Under the pieces are notes generated by a model. That model searched no databases and was not told where the DNA came from. It saw only the letters and a list, made by a program, of their open reading frames with translations. A stretch of 64,000 bases of DNA from JACVRN01 sp036403815 (GTDB taxonomy: Bacteria; Acidobacteriota; Blastocatellia; Pyrinomonadales; Pyrinomonadaceae), in NCBI GenBank assembly GCA_036403815.1, contig DASWQH010000063.1, positions 1 through 64,000 of the forward strand. The letters are read 5' to 3'. Every line of letters starts with the position of its first letter. Positions within the stretch are counted from its first letter, which is position 1. Positions 51,626 through 60,520 of the stretch are shown here, piece after piece. The translations under genes and the position numbers were made by a program.

Positions 51626-51741
51626 TTGATTGCAATCCGGTAACGGGACTTGCAAAGGGCGTCCAGGGGATTGCATTGAGGACGCGTTTTCAGTAATTAT
51701 CAAACTTCCAGCCTTCACTTTATCTTAAAAAGGAAAGAATA

Positions 51742-54666
51742 GTGGCGCAGGGTATTAACACAGAACAATCTGAAGACAGGGTAGAGCGCAGCGAACAGCT
51801 TTTTCGTGTGAGTCTTGAGCAATCGCCGATGAGCACGCAGATTCTTTCGCCCGAAGGCTTGACCATCTGGGTCAATCACGCTTGGGAAAAGCTCTGGGGC
51901 GTACGGCTTGAGCAGATAGCAGATTACAACATTCTTGAGGACGATCAGTTAACCGCCAAGGGCGTGATGCCCTTCATACGTAAAGCCTTTGAAGGCACGG
52001 CCACGGAGATACCGCCCATCCTCTATGACCCGGAAGAGACGATTCCAAATGTAACGACGAATAAAGAGCCGGGGCGCTGGGTTCGCGGCTTTATCTATCC
52101 GGTCAAGGACGAAGCAGGCCGTATACGCGAGATAGTTCTCACGCACGAGGACATAACCGAAAGTAGGCTGATAGAGGAAGAGCTAAGGCACAGCGAAGAG
52201 AAGTATAGAAGCCTGCTGGAGAACGCAAACGATATCATCTACTCGCACGACCTAGAGGGTAAATACCTGACCATCAATCGCGCGGGCGAGAAGATTACGG
52301 GCTACACGCGCGAAGAGATATTGGGCGGGCTGAACATAGCGCAGGTCGTAGCGCCGGAGCATCTGGCATTAGCCAAAGAGATGACCGCTCGCAAGCTCAG
52401 CGATCCTTCGCCGACTGTTTACGAGGTGGACATCATCACGCGCGACCACACGCGTTTGACGCTGGAAGTCAGCACAAGGATTTCTTATAGAAACAATCAG
52501 CCCGTAGCCGTAGAGGGTATCGCGCGTGACGTGACGGAGCGCAAACGCGCCGAAGCGGAGCTGCAAAGGTCTAGAAACCAGATAGAGATTATCCTTCAAG
52601 GCGTGGCCGAAAGCATCACCGCACAAGATACGGAAGGCAAGCTTATTTATGCCAACGATGCGGCGGCGCGTTCGCTCGGCTTTCAATCCGCAAGGGAGTT
52701 GATGGAACATCCCATGCAGGAGTTGATTCAGAGGTTCGAGCTGCTGGATGAGAGCGGGCAGAGTTTCCCGCGTGAGCAGCTTCCCGGTCGTATCGCGCTC
52801 AAAGAGGGACGAGCAGCGTCTGCCATTATCTGTTATCGCTCGGTGAAGACCGGAGAAGATCGCTGGTCGTTCATTAAATCAACGCCCGTCTTCGACGAAC
52901 AGGGGCAGGTTCGTTTCGCCATCAATATCTTTCAGGACATCACGGAGCGGCGGCGCGCCGACGAGGCTCAGAGATTTCTGGCGGAAGCGGGTGCGGTCAT
53001 TTCTTCTTCGCTCGACTACGAGGCGACGCTGGCGAGCGTTGCGCGCATGGCCGTTCCCACACTCGCAGACTGGTGTACGGTCGATGTGTACGATGAAGAC
53101 CGCACCTTAAAGCGGCTGGCCGTAACGCACATTGACCCGAAGAAGGTGGAGTGGGCGCACGAGCTTCAGCAGCGCTACCCGCCGGATGTGGACGCGCCAA
53201 GGGGCGTGCCGAATGTGCTGCGCACCGGAAAGTCTGAAATCTATCCGGATATAAAAGACGAGATGCTCGTCGCGGCTGCGATCGACGAAGAGCATCTGCG
53301 CATCATGCGCGAGATAGGCTTTACCTCCGCCATCATCGTCCCGCTCGTCACGCAGGGAGGAATACTTGGCGCAATCACCTTAATCACGGCGGAATCCGGG
53401 CGTCAATACAGGCATGAAGATTTAGTGCTGGCCGAAACCCTTGCTCATCGTGCCGCCATCTCGATTGATAACGCGCGGCTTTATCGCAGGGCGCAGGAAG
53501 CCAATCGAATGAAGGACGAGTTTCTGGCGACGCTCTCGCATGAGCTGCGCACGCCCCTGACGGCCATCCTAGGCTGGTCAAGTATGCTGCACGCAGGCCA
53601 GCTAGACGAGGAAGCACGCGGTCGCGCGCTCGAAGCTATAGAGCGCAATGCGAAATCGCAGCGCCAGATTATAGAAGACCTGCTGGACGTTTCGCGCATC
53701 ATCACGGGCAAGCTCAGGCTCGATGTCAGAGAGGTAGAGCCTGTGGCTTTGATTGATTCGGCCATCGAAGCGGTCCGACCGGCAGCCGAAGCCAAAGGCG
53801 TGCGCATTCAAAAAGTGCTGGACACAGGCATAGGCAAGTTGACGGGCGACCACTCGCGATTGCAGCAGGTCTTCTGGAATCTGATTTCAAATGCCGTCAA
53901 GTTTACGCCGAAGGGCGGGCGCGTACAGATAATGCTTGAGCGCGTTGACTCGCATTTGGAAATCGCAGTCAGCGACACGGGTCAAGGCATCAGCGCCGAT
54001 TTTCTCCCTTACGTCTTTGACCGTTTCCGTCAGGCCGACAGCTCGCCAACCAGAAAACATGGCGGACTCGGCCTCGGACTCGCCATCGCGCGCCATCTGG
54101 TAGAGCTTCACGGCGGAACAGTCAGGGCGGAAAGCGCGGGCGCAGGGGAGGGCGCGACCTTTACAGTCACGCTCCCGCTCATGGCCGAATATCCTCAGGC
54201 CGCAACAGAAGAGTTTGAAAATAGATTCAGAAGCAATAATCAAGTGCCGCTCGACTGCCCTGAAAAACTTGACGGCCTGAAGATTCTGGCGGTGGATGAT
54301 GAGGCCGACACGCGCGAGCTGCTCAGGGTTGCGCTCATGAAGTGCGGGTCTGAAGTCACAGTCGCAGGCTCTGTACGCGAGGCGCTTGTGCTATTTAATC
54401 AATCTATCCCCGACGTGCTCATCAGCGACATAGGTATGCCTGAAGAAGACGGCTACGAATTGATTAGAAGGATACGAGAGCTGCCCGTAAGCTCAGGCGG
54501 CGACGTACCGGCTGTAGCCTTAACCGCCTATGCACGCGCCGAAGACCGCCTGAGCGTTCTGCGCTCCGGCTACCAGATGCATGTAGCGAAACCCGTCGAG
54601 TTGGCAGAACTCATAGCCGTCGTCGCCAGCCTCGCCGGACGACACAGGCGTTCATCAAAAGGTTAA
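51742..54666 (+). CDS. Hybrid sensor histidine kinase PAS-PAS-PAS-GAF-HisKA-HATPase-REC
   Basis: A cytoplasmic (no membrane helix seen) sensor kinase. Three PAS domains (about residues 15-140, 145-270, 275-405), the second with the clear YTREEILG and TLEVSTRISY features, are followed by a GAF domain (about 410-580). The phospho-acceptor is H600 in LATLSHELRTPLTAILG. The ATP site includes NLISNAVKFTPKGG, SDTGQGI and GGLGLGLAIARHLVELHGG. The receiver (about 845-970) has phospho-Asp D896 in LISDIGMPEEDG and K in the late AKPVE. The start is GTG after AAAAAGGAAAG. Its target regulator is not next to it. Confidence 0.9.
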   Translation: MAQGINTEQSEDRVERSEQLFRVSLEQSPMSTQILSPEGLTIWVNHAWEKLWGVRLEQIADYNILEDDQLTAKGVMPFIRKAFEGTATEIPPILYDPEETIPNVTTNKEPGRWVRGFIYPVKDEAGRIREIVLTHEDITESRLIEEELRHSEEKYRSLLENANDIIYSHDLEGKYLTINRAGEKITGYTREEILGGLNIAQVVAPEHLALAKEMTARKLSDPSPTVYEVDIITRDHTRLTLEVSTRISYRNNQPVAVEGIARDVTERKRAEAELQRSRNQIEIILQGVAESITAQDTEGKLIYANDAAARSLGFQSARELMEHPMQELIQRFELLDESGQSFPREQLPGRIALKEGRAASAIICYRSVKTGEDRWSFIKSTPVFDEQGQVRFAINIFQDITERRRADEAQRFLAEAGAVISSSLDYEATLASVARMAVPTLADWCTVDVYDEDRTLKRLAVTHIDPKKVEWAHELQQRYPPDVDAPRGVPNVLRTGKSEIYPDIKDEMLVAAAIDEEHLRIMREIGFTSAIIVPLVTQGGILGAITLITAESGRQYRHEDLVLAETLAHRAAISIDNARLYRRAQEANRMKDEFLATLSHELRTPLTAILGWSSMLHAGQLDEEARGRALEAIERNAKSQRQIIEDLLDVSRIITGKLRLDVREVEPVALIDSAIEAVRPAAEAKGVRIQKVLDTGIGKLTGDHSRLQQVFWNLISNAVKFTPKGGRVQIMLERVDSHLEIAVSDTGQGISADFLPYVFDRFRQADSSPTRKHGGLGLGLAIARHLVELHGGTVRAESAGAGEGATFTVTLPLMAEYPQAATEEFENRFRSNNQVPLDCPEKLDGLKILAVDDEADTRELLRVALMKCGSEVTVAGSVREALVLFNQSIPDVLISDIGMPEEDGYELIRRIRELPVSSGGDVPAVALTAYARAEDRLSVLRSGYQMHVAKPVELAELIAVVASLAGRHRRSSKG

Positions 54667-54700
54667 CGGGTTATTCTGCTCGTAAGTTAAGCGCGGCTTT

Positions 54701-54888
54701 TAGCCCCGTAGGGGCGATATGTCTATAGCCCAGGGCGTAAGCCCTGGGAATAACCACCAGAAAAATGTTTAAGCCCCGTAGGGGCGACATGATTATATGC
54801 CGCCCCTACGGGGCTTAGACCAATTGAAACAACTCGTGACCCAGGGCTTACGCCCTGGGCTATAAATATGCCGCCCCTACGGGGCTAC
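54701..54888. repeat. Nested AGCCCCGTAGGGGC element
   Basis: The order is TAGCCCCGTAGGGGCGATAT, TAGCCCAGGGCGTAAGCCCTGGG, AAGCCCCGTAGGGGCGACAT, its mirror, the CCCAGGGCTTACGCCCTGGG mirror, and GCCCCTACGGGGCTA. Architecture equals the elements at 9410 and 11617 with different arm sequences. Its right arm overlaps the stop codon of the aminotransferase gene. Confidence 0.85.
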
Positions 54889-55955
54889 ACAACTTCATCC
54901 AGTGCCGCTCCCAAACGCTCAAGCCCTTCGGTCAGGATAGCCGTGTCGCATCCGATGCCGATTCTGAAATGCTGCGGCAGCTCGAAGAATCTGCCCGGAA
55001 CGACCGAGGTCTCGTATTTCTCCATGAGCAGCGCGCACAACTCGTCGGCGCTTTCCATGTGCTTCAAACGCGGGAAAGAGACCGTTCCGTACTCGTGCGC
55101 TGTACATTCCAGATCATCGCGGGAGCTTAAGAATTCATTCAGCACGCGCCCGTTTGCTTCAAGCAGTCGGCGCGCATGCCCTGCAATCTCTTCCATGTTC
55201 GCAAGCGCAATCAGGCTCAGCCTTTCAGCCGCATGAGCCGGGATGACGCCGAACAGGTCGTTGAGTTGCCACAGCCTCTCGGCCATCGAGGCTTCGGCCA
55301 GAATCCACCCGCAGCGCAGGCCGCTCAAGCCATAGACCTTCGTCAAACTGTTGGTCGTAATAAACTCCTCGCCCAGATGAAAGGCCGAACGCGGCGCATG
55401 CTCAAACAATGCATCAAGATAAACTTCGTCAACGAGTACGCGCGCACTCACACGCCGCGCTAATACGCCCAATTGCTTGAGCGTGTCATCGTCTGTGAAT
55501 GTGCTCGTAGGGTTGTGCAGGTTTGTCAGAACAATGAGCCGCGTGCGCGAAGAGACTCGTCTTTGAACCTCTTCAAGGTTTATACGAAAGCCATTCTCAG
55601 GCGTGCGCGTGAATCTTTTAATCTCTGCGCCCAGATATTGTGCGACGTTGATAAGAAGCTCGTAGGTCGGATGCTCAATCAGGACTTCATCTCCGGGTTT
55701 AAGCAGGCTTGCCATCGCCAGATGATTAGCCATTGAAGTTCCGGTCGCGGCAACAACGCAGCGTTGCGGCACACCTGCTTTCGCGGCGAGCGCCGCTTGA
55801 AGCGGCTCGTATCCGTAATAGCTCGCCCCGCTCAGCTCAAGCTCTTCCAGTTTCACAGGGAGGTGATTGAGCGGATAGTTCATAAGGCCGCTCGACGCTA
55901 GATTGAAGCGCGCCTGCGACTTGAGCTTAGCCCATTGCATGTACCTGGAACTCAT
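54885..55955 (-). CDS. PLP-dependent class I/II aminotransferase
   Basis: Predicted to transfer an amino group between an amino acid and a keto acid. The fold I layout is clear: AATGTSMANHLAMASLLKPGD, LTNLHNPTSTFTDD, ARVLVDEVYLD and, with the PLP lysine, TTNSLTKVYGLSGLRCGW; a late FELPQHFRIGIG follows. Length 356 is slightly short but complete. The last codon is in a nested repeat, so its C-terminus is set by repeat DNA. The APC permease gene lies 15 bp upstream on the same strand, so both are one unit and may handle an imported amino acid. Confidence 0.85.
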   Translation of the reverse strand: MSSRYMQWAKLKSQARFNLASSGLMNYPLNHLPVKLEELELSGASYYGYEPLQAALAAKAGVPQRCVVAATGTSMANHLAMASLLKPGDEVLIEHPTYELLINVAQYLGAEIKRFTRTPENGFRINLEEVQRRVSSRTRLIVLTNLHNPTSTFTDDDTLKQLGVLARRVSARVLVDEVYLDALFEHAPRSAFHLGEEFITTNSLTKVYGLSGLRCGWILAEASMAERLWQLNDLFGVIPAHAAERLSLIALANMEEIAGHARRLLEANGRVLNEFLSSRDDLECTAHEYGTVSFPRLKHMESADELCALLMEKYETSVVPGRFFELPQHFRIGIGCDTAILTEGLERLGAALDEVV

Positions 55956-55970
55956 CGGACGTGTTTCACC

Positions 55971-57419
55971 CTAATGGAATCGCGCGCGTTTTCGACGCCA
56001 GAGAAAGTAGACCGGAATCCCGGCTGCGACAATCAACAGCCCTATGCTGCTGTTCTCAGGATACTTGTAGACAGTGCCTGCCACTATCAACGCGCACGCC
56101 AGTACGAACAGCGCCGTCGTGACAGGATGGCCGGGCACGCGAAAGCGACTCTGCGTTGATTCTCCTGCCGGATTGCTCGTAGATGCATGTGCTACGGCGC
56201 TGCCTTCCGCCTGCGTCGTCTCTCTTTCAAAAGCGCGGGCGCGCAACGCTCTGCGGCGGAAGATGAAGAGCGCACCGCCGGTTAATCCGAACCAGATGAA
56301 ATCCACGGAGACTACGTAGTTGAGTATCTGTTCATACCTGCCCGAAACTGCAATCGCAATGGCGAGCGCTCCCTGAAGCGCAATCGCCACGACGGGCACG
56401 CGCGTCTTCGGGTTGAGCCACGCCACGCTCTTGAAAAACAACCCGTCTTCGGCCATAGCGAAATAGACTCGCGGCGCGGTCAACATCCCCTGGCTCAGGA
56501 AACCCATCGTAGAGAGACTGATGCCGACGGCTATCAACATTGCTCCACGCTCTCCGAATACTAATCGCATCACGGCGGATGCGGGCGTTTTCGTCCCGGC
56601 CAATCCATCAGCCCCAAGCACGTAGAGGCACACGAAATTGACCATCGTGTAGAGCAGCACGACGCCCATGACGCCGAAGATAAGCCCGCGCGCCAGATGC
56701 CTGCGCGGATCAATCATCTCGCCCGACACGAAGCTGGCCGTCTGCCACCCGCCGTAGGCAAACATCACTGGCGTCATCGCCGCTCCCATCGCCGTCAGTA
56801 GTCCCAGAGAAGGGGGGCGGTCAAGCATTGCCCCCGTGAGCGTGCGCGGCTCCCGCACGAGCAGCAGCCCGCACACAACGAGCGCCACGATGGCTAAAAT
56901 CTTCAGCACCATTAGTCCATTCTGCACGCTCGTCCCGGCGCGAACGCCCAGACAGTTGATGACAGTCAGCAACAGCAGCGCAAGCGCCGCCACGCCCCAA
57001 TCCGTCAAGGGCGCGTGGGTCAGCTCAAGAAAGTAGCGTGAGAAGGTGACGGCCACAGCAGCCATCCCGCCCGTCTGTGTCACGAGCAGCAAAGCCCAGC
57101 CGTAGATAAAGGCAATCGAGGGATGATAAGCCTCGCGCAGGTATGCGTACTGGCCGCCGACATCAGGGTAACGGTCTGCGAGTTCGGCGTAGATGAATGC
57201 GCCGGAGAGCGCAATGACTCCCCCCAGCAGCCATGCGCCCAGTATCAGAAAGGGCGTATGAACCTCGCGCGCGACGACCGAAGGGTTTATGAAAATGCCC
57301 GCGCCGACGATACCGCCCATCACGATCATCGTCGCATCGAACAATCCCAACCGTCGCGCAAGCTTCGGGGGGACTGTAATGCCCTCCCGGCTTGCCTGAA
57401 TGTTTTCACCTGAATTCAT
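55971..57419 (-). CDS. APC-superfamily amino acid permease
   Basis: An inner-membrane amino acid (or amine) transporter. The helix-1 signature MIVMGGIVGAGIFI is the glycine-rich unwound segment of the APC fold that contacts substrate, and ELADRYPDVGGQYAYLRE with the GGxY element follows. About 12 hydrophobic segments are visible, ending in LFVLACALIVAGTVY and SIGLLIVAAGIPVYFLW. Between the last helices is a charged loop of about 45 residues (RRRALRARAFERETTQ). Length 482 is normal. It is the first gene of the unit with the aminotransferase. Substrate unknown. Confidence 0.88.
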   Translation of the reverse strand: MNSGENIQASREGITVPPKLARRLGLFDATMIVMGGIVGAGIFINPSVVAREVHTPFLILGAWLLGGVIALSGAFIYAELADRYPDVGGQYAYLREAYHPSIAFIYGWALLLVTQTGGMAAVAVTFSRYFLELTHAPLTDWGVAALALLLLTVINCLGVRAGTSVQNGLMVLKILAIVALVVCGLLLVREPRTLTGAMLDRPPSLGLLTAMGAAMTPVMFAYGGWQTASFVSGEMIDPRRHLARGLIFGVMGVVLLYTMVNFVCLYVLGADGLAGTKTPASAVMRLVFGERGAMLIAVGISLSTMGFLSQGMLTAPRVYFAMAEDGLFFKSVAWLNPKTRVPVVAIALQGALAIAIAVSGRYEQILNYVVSVDFIWFGLTGGALFIFRRRALRARAFERETTQAEGSAVAHASTSNPAGESTQSRFRVPGHPVTTALFVLACALIVAGTVYKYPENSSIGLLIVAAGIPVYFLWRRKRARFH

Positions 57420-57426
57420 CAGCCAC

Positions 57427-57626
57427 TGTCCCGTAGGGACATTTGAAAATAGCCCGGCACTTCAGTGCTGGGTAAACCAGCGAGAGATGAAAGGTGAGTC
57501 CCGTAGGGACGACTGAAAACGCTTTCTCGGTTTATTCAGTCGTCCCTACAGGACTCAAACATTTTTCTTCATAACTTATTCCCAGCGATAAATCGCTGGG
57601 CTATTTTCAATTGTCCCTACGGGACA
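57427..57626. repeat. Nested GTCCCGTAGGGAC element (copy 4)
   Basis: The arms are TGTCCCGTAGGGACA, ATAGCCCGGCACTTCAGTGCTGGG, GAGTCCCGTAGGGACGACTGAA, its mirror (one base changed, CTACAGGAC), CCCAGCGATAAATCGCTGGGC and TGTCCCTACGGGACA. It lies between a minus-strand gene start and the next gene's 3' end, like its relatives. Confidence 0.85.
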
Positions 57627-57660
57627 TTTCAAAAATTTCCTTTTAATGAGAGAGCTTTTA

Positions 57661-59412
57661 TCAAAGTCCCATAGACTCGCGCACGTACTTCGGCGCGGGC
57701 GTTCCGAAAGAAAGCATGAGGTCGTGCAGCCGCTTGTAATCAAGCTCTACGCCCTTCATCTTTGCCTCGTATGCGCGGCGGATGTCGTTGACTTCAAGGA
57801 CGCCCACGTAATAGGTCGAGAGCTGCGTGGACGTAAGACGTGCGCGCGTCCACTTGCCAGCCGCTTCGCCCTCTTCCTGAAAGCCCTCGTTCATCATCAG
57901 GTCAAGCGCTTCTTTTTCCGTCATGCCTGCGGTGTGAATCTTCTGGTCAATGATAGCGTTGATGATGGTGCGCAGTTTCATCTTCAACTGCTGCATCCTG
58001 ACTTCCGCGCCGCCGTAGCCAGCTTCGGCCATCAACTGTTCCGCATAGACAGCCCAGCCTTCCGCGAAAGTACCGCTGCGAAAGATGGCGCGAATCAGCG
58101 TCGGCGCTTTGAATTTGTTCGAGTGCGCCAGTTGCAGGTAATGCCCCGGCATGGCCTCGTGTATGGTCAGGTCGTGAATCATGTAGTTGTTATATTCACG
58201 AAAGAAGGATTCCACGCGCGCAGCCGTCCAGTCCTTCGGCGTCGGCGAGATTGCGTAAAGGGTTTCGCCCTTCGGCTCAAGCGGCGGAGCGGAACGACAG
58301 TATGCGACTGCCACCCCACGGTCGAACTCCGGCATGACGATTATCTTCACAGGTTCATCCGGCACCGTCACCAGATTGTGCGAGCGCACAAACTCTGTAG
58401 TCTCTTTCAAATCCTGATCGGCAAGCCCGACGATTGTCTCATTCGTCGGGCGCGTTTCGGCCAACCTTGAGAGCACAGTCTTGATGACCAGCTTTTTGTC
58501 GGAAAGCTTTGAAGCCGCCTTTTCTTCCGGGAAATATTTTTTGTAGAGCGGCAGCGCCACTTCGTACATGGCGCTTTGCGTGCTCTTCAAATCAGCAAGC
58601 CCGCGCCTCAGAATCTCTTCCTTCGTCAGATCGGATTCGAGCGCGAAGGCCAGCTTCTTTCTGTACTTCTCATCGCCCAGACGAAAATCTCCGGTGGAGC
58701 GAGGCAGCAAATCCTTCTCCAGCCAGCGGCCATAATCTTCCAGCGCAGCAAGAGCCGCGCTTTGCGCCGCTTCCAGCTCCGGCTTCACTTCCGGCGCTTG
58801 CTCTGCAACAGCGCGCAGTTCGTTGCGTATGAGATTGATCGTGCCCTTGTTCTGCGAGATGGCCGTTTCGGTATGAATGCGCGGCGGGTTCTTCAGATTC
58901 GCTTTCGCCGCCTGTACAACAGCCGGGACGGCCTTGAGACGCGCTGTCGCATTTGTGAGACGCGTCTTGAGCGGCGCGAAATCCCGCGCCAGCAATTCAT
59001 AAATAGCATTGCCGATGTTATAGCGCAGCGGGTTCCATTCATACTCCCTGAGCACATCTATCTGGAAGAGGTTGTATTCGAGGCGTGAGCGCATGATTCT
59101 GTAATCAATGCTGTTCGTGCGGCTCAAACTTTTCGCAGGGATAGCGCCGAGTTCCTTCAGATACTCCTGATTAAAGGAGCGGGCGCGCGTGACGCCTTCG
59201 AGACTGTAATCGTTGAGGCGATGGTCATAGCGATGATCGCCTAGCTGCGTGGCGCGCTCCGGTTCCATCTCAAGCAGCTTTTCTATATACCTTCCGGCCA
59301 GCGCCTCGAACTTTTGATCCGCCGTCTGATTCATTGCACCTGACAAGAGTTGGGTCATAGGAGAAACCATAGAAAAAGCTACAATAAAAAGCAGCGCTTT
59401 GCGCATCGTCAT
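57661..59412 (-). CDS. DUF885-family putative secreted peptidase
   Basis: An exported protein of the DUF885 group, considered zinc peptidases but poorly characterised. A hydrophobic export signal (ALLFIVAFSMVSPMTQLL) starts the protein. The key motif IHEAMPGHYLQLAH contains HE and a later GH, as in the family's unusual HExxPGH zinc site; LTIHEAMPG is a hallmark. Other blocks are FRSGTFAEGWAVYAEQLM and YYVGVLEVNDIRRAYE. The ATG at 59412 behind GAGAGGA is preferred to a TTG at 59445. Complete at 583 residues. Confidence 0.85.
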   Translation of the reverse strand: MTMRKALLFIVAFSMVSPMTQLLSGAMNQTADQKFEALAGRYIEKLLEMEPERATQLGDHRYDHRLNDYSLEGVTRARSFNQEYLKELGAIPAKSLSRTNSIDYRIMRSRLEYNLFQIDVLREYEWNPLRYNIGNAIYELLARDFAPLKTRLTNATARLKAVPAVVQAAKANLKNPPRIHTETAISQNKGTINLIRNELRAVAEQAPEVKPELEAAQSAALAALEDYGRWLEKDLLPRSTGDFRLGDEKYRKKLAFALESDLTKEEILRRGLADLKSTQSAMYEVALPLYKKYFPEEKAASKLSDKKLVIKTVLSRLAETRPTNETIVGLADQDLKETTEFVRSHNLVTVPDEPVKIIVMPEFDRGVAVAYCRSAPPLEPKGETLYAISPTPKDWTAARVESFFREYNNYMIHDLTIHEAMPGHYLQLAHSNKFKAPTLIRAIFRSGTFAEGWAVYAEQLMAEAGYGGAEVRMQQLKMKLRTIINAIIDQKIHTAGMTEKEALDLMMNEGFQEEGEAAGKWTRARLTSTQLSTYYVGVLEVNDIRRAYEAKMKGVELDYKRLHDLMLSFGTPAPKYVRESMGL

Positions 59413-59480
59413 CAAAGTCCTCTCATGGTATTGAATTATTCGCAAAGATAACGTTTGAGCTAAAAACGCGCAAACGTTCT

Positions 59481-59642
59481 TAGCTCCGTAGGAGCCGGAT
59501 GTTTATAGTCTCTAAACCAAGACAAGATCAAAGCTCCGTCAGGAGCTTAATGTTAATTGACCGGAGAACATGAAGCTCCTAACGGAGCTTTAGCCTGTGG
59601 TGTAATGCAGCGAGCTATAAACATCCGGCTCCTACGGAGCTT
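59481..59642. repeat. Nested TAGCTCCGTAGGAGC element (copy 2)
   Basis: TAGCTCCGTAGGAGCCGGATGTTTATAG, AAGCTCCGTCAGGAGCT, the GAAGCTCCTAACGGAGCTT mirror and CTATAAACATCCGGCTCCTACGGAGC reproduce the order of the element at 40675. Two internal arms carry the same one-base insertion (CGTCAGG and CCTAACGG), so they changed together. Confidence 0.85.
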
Positions 59643-59672
59643 TCGTTGTCCTGTGTTGCAAGCTCCCGCGCA

Positions 59673-60314
59673 TCAGGAAGCGCCAGCCTCTTCTGGGTTG
59701 AGGGGCTGCACTTGAGCCTCTGCGCGCTCGGCCTCCGGCGTGGTCAGTACCTTTGTAGAGAAGTGACGAGCCGCTCGTGTAACTTCGTGGCCGAGGGCGT
59801 GCAACTGCTCCGTGACTTTCGCATCTTGCAGATGACCTTCCTTATCGAACACACGCCATGCCTGCGGAATCGGTATGACCAGAGGCACAGCCCATCCACG
59901 AAGAGCACGCACCACAAACTCCATAGTATTGACGGCCTGAAGCCCTTGCGTGCCCCCGGCAGTGCTGATGAGTCCGACGACCTTATCCGTAAGATACGCA
60001 GGCTCGCGGTTGCCTAAGAGCTGCAACCAGTCCAGCGCGTTCTTGAAAGAGCCGCTGATTGTTCCATGATAAAGAGGACTGCTCCACAGCAGCCCTTCGC
60101 TCTCGTGAACCGTCCGGCACAGATGCTCTACGGATTCCGGCGCGTCGCCAAAGTCCGGCGCATACATGGGCAGATTCAGCTCGCGTATGTCCAGCAGCTC
60201 GCATTCCGCGCCCGCGTCACGCGCGCCTTCGAGCGCAACCTTCAACGCCGCCAGGCTGTTCGATTGAGCAGCAAGGCTCCCGCCAAGTCCAACCACCTTT
60301 ATTTCTTTAGCCAT
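59673..60314 (-). CDS. NADPH-dependent FMN reductase-family flavoprotein
   Basis: A flavodoxin-fold NAD(P)H reductase, possibly reducing quinones, azo compounds or chromate. The start KVVGLGGSLAAQSNSLAALK is the FMN-phosphate loop; SSPLYHGTISGSFKNALDWL contains the conserved SPxYHGxxSxxxKxxxDW pattern; LISTAGGTQGLQAVN follows. Length 213 with a Pro/Glu-rich tail (AQVQPLNPEEAGAS). No signal peptide, so cytosolic. It stands alone between repeats. The particular electron acceptor cannot be named. Confidence 0.88.
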   Translation of the reverse strand: MAKEIKVVGLGGSLAAQSNSLAALKVALEGARDAGAECELLDIRELNLPMYAPDFGDAPESVEHLCRTVHESEGLLWSSPLYHGTISGSFKNALDWLQLLGNREPAYLTDKVVGLISTAGGTQGLQAVNTMEFVVRALRGWAVPLVIPIPQAWRVFDKEGHLQDAKVTEQLHALGHEVTRAARHFSTKVLTTPEAERAEAQVQPLNPEEAGAS

Positions 60315-60334
60315 AGAAGCTCCGTCTAAAACAT

Positions 60335-60409
60335 GTCAGTACCGCCTGCTTAAGCCGGGCGGGTATTAGCTACACTTGAGACCCGCCCGCTACCGCAGGC
60401 GGTACTGAC
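60335..60409. repeat. Inverted repeat (GTCAGTACCGCCTGCTTAAG type), copy 2
   Basis: Left arm 60335-60364 has the exact sequence of the left arm at 29217-29246. The right arm (60381-60409) has diverged in one segment (GCTACCGCAGGC for GCTTAAGCAGGC) and lost one base. A fragment of another repeat (TCTCTGCGCCCCCTCTGCG) follows near 60417. Confidence 0.85.
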
Positions 60410-60520
60410 CGAATTCTCTGCGCCCCCTCTGCGTTCTCTGCGGCGGTAAAGCTTAACTTTCATCACATTCTATTTTGTCTAAACCACTACACGTTCTTCC
60501 CACCCCGTTACTCTAAACGC

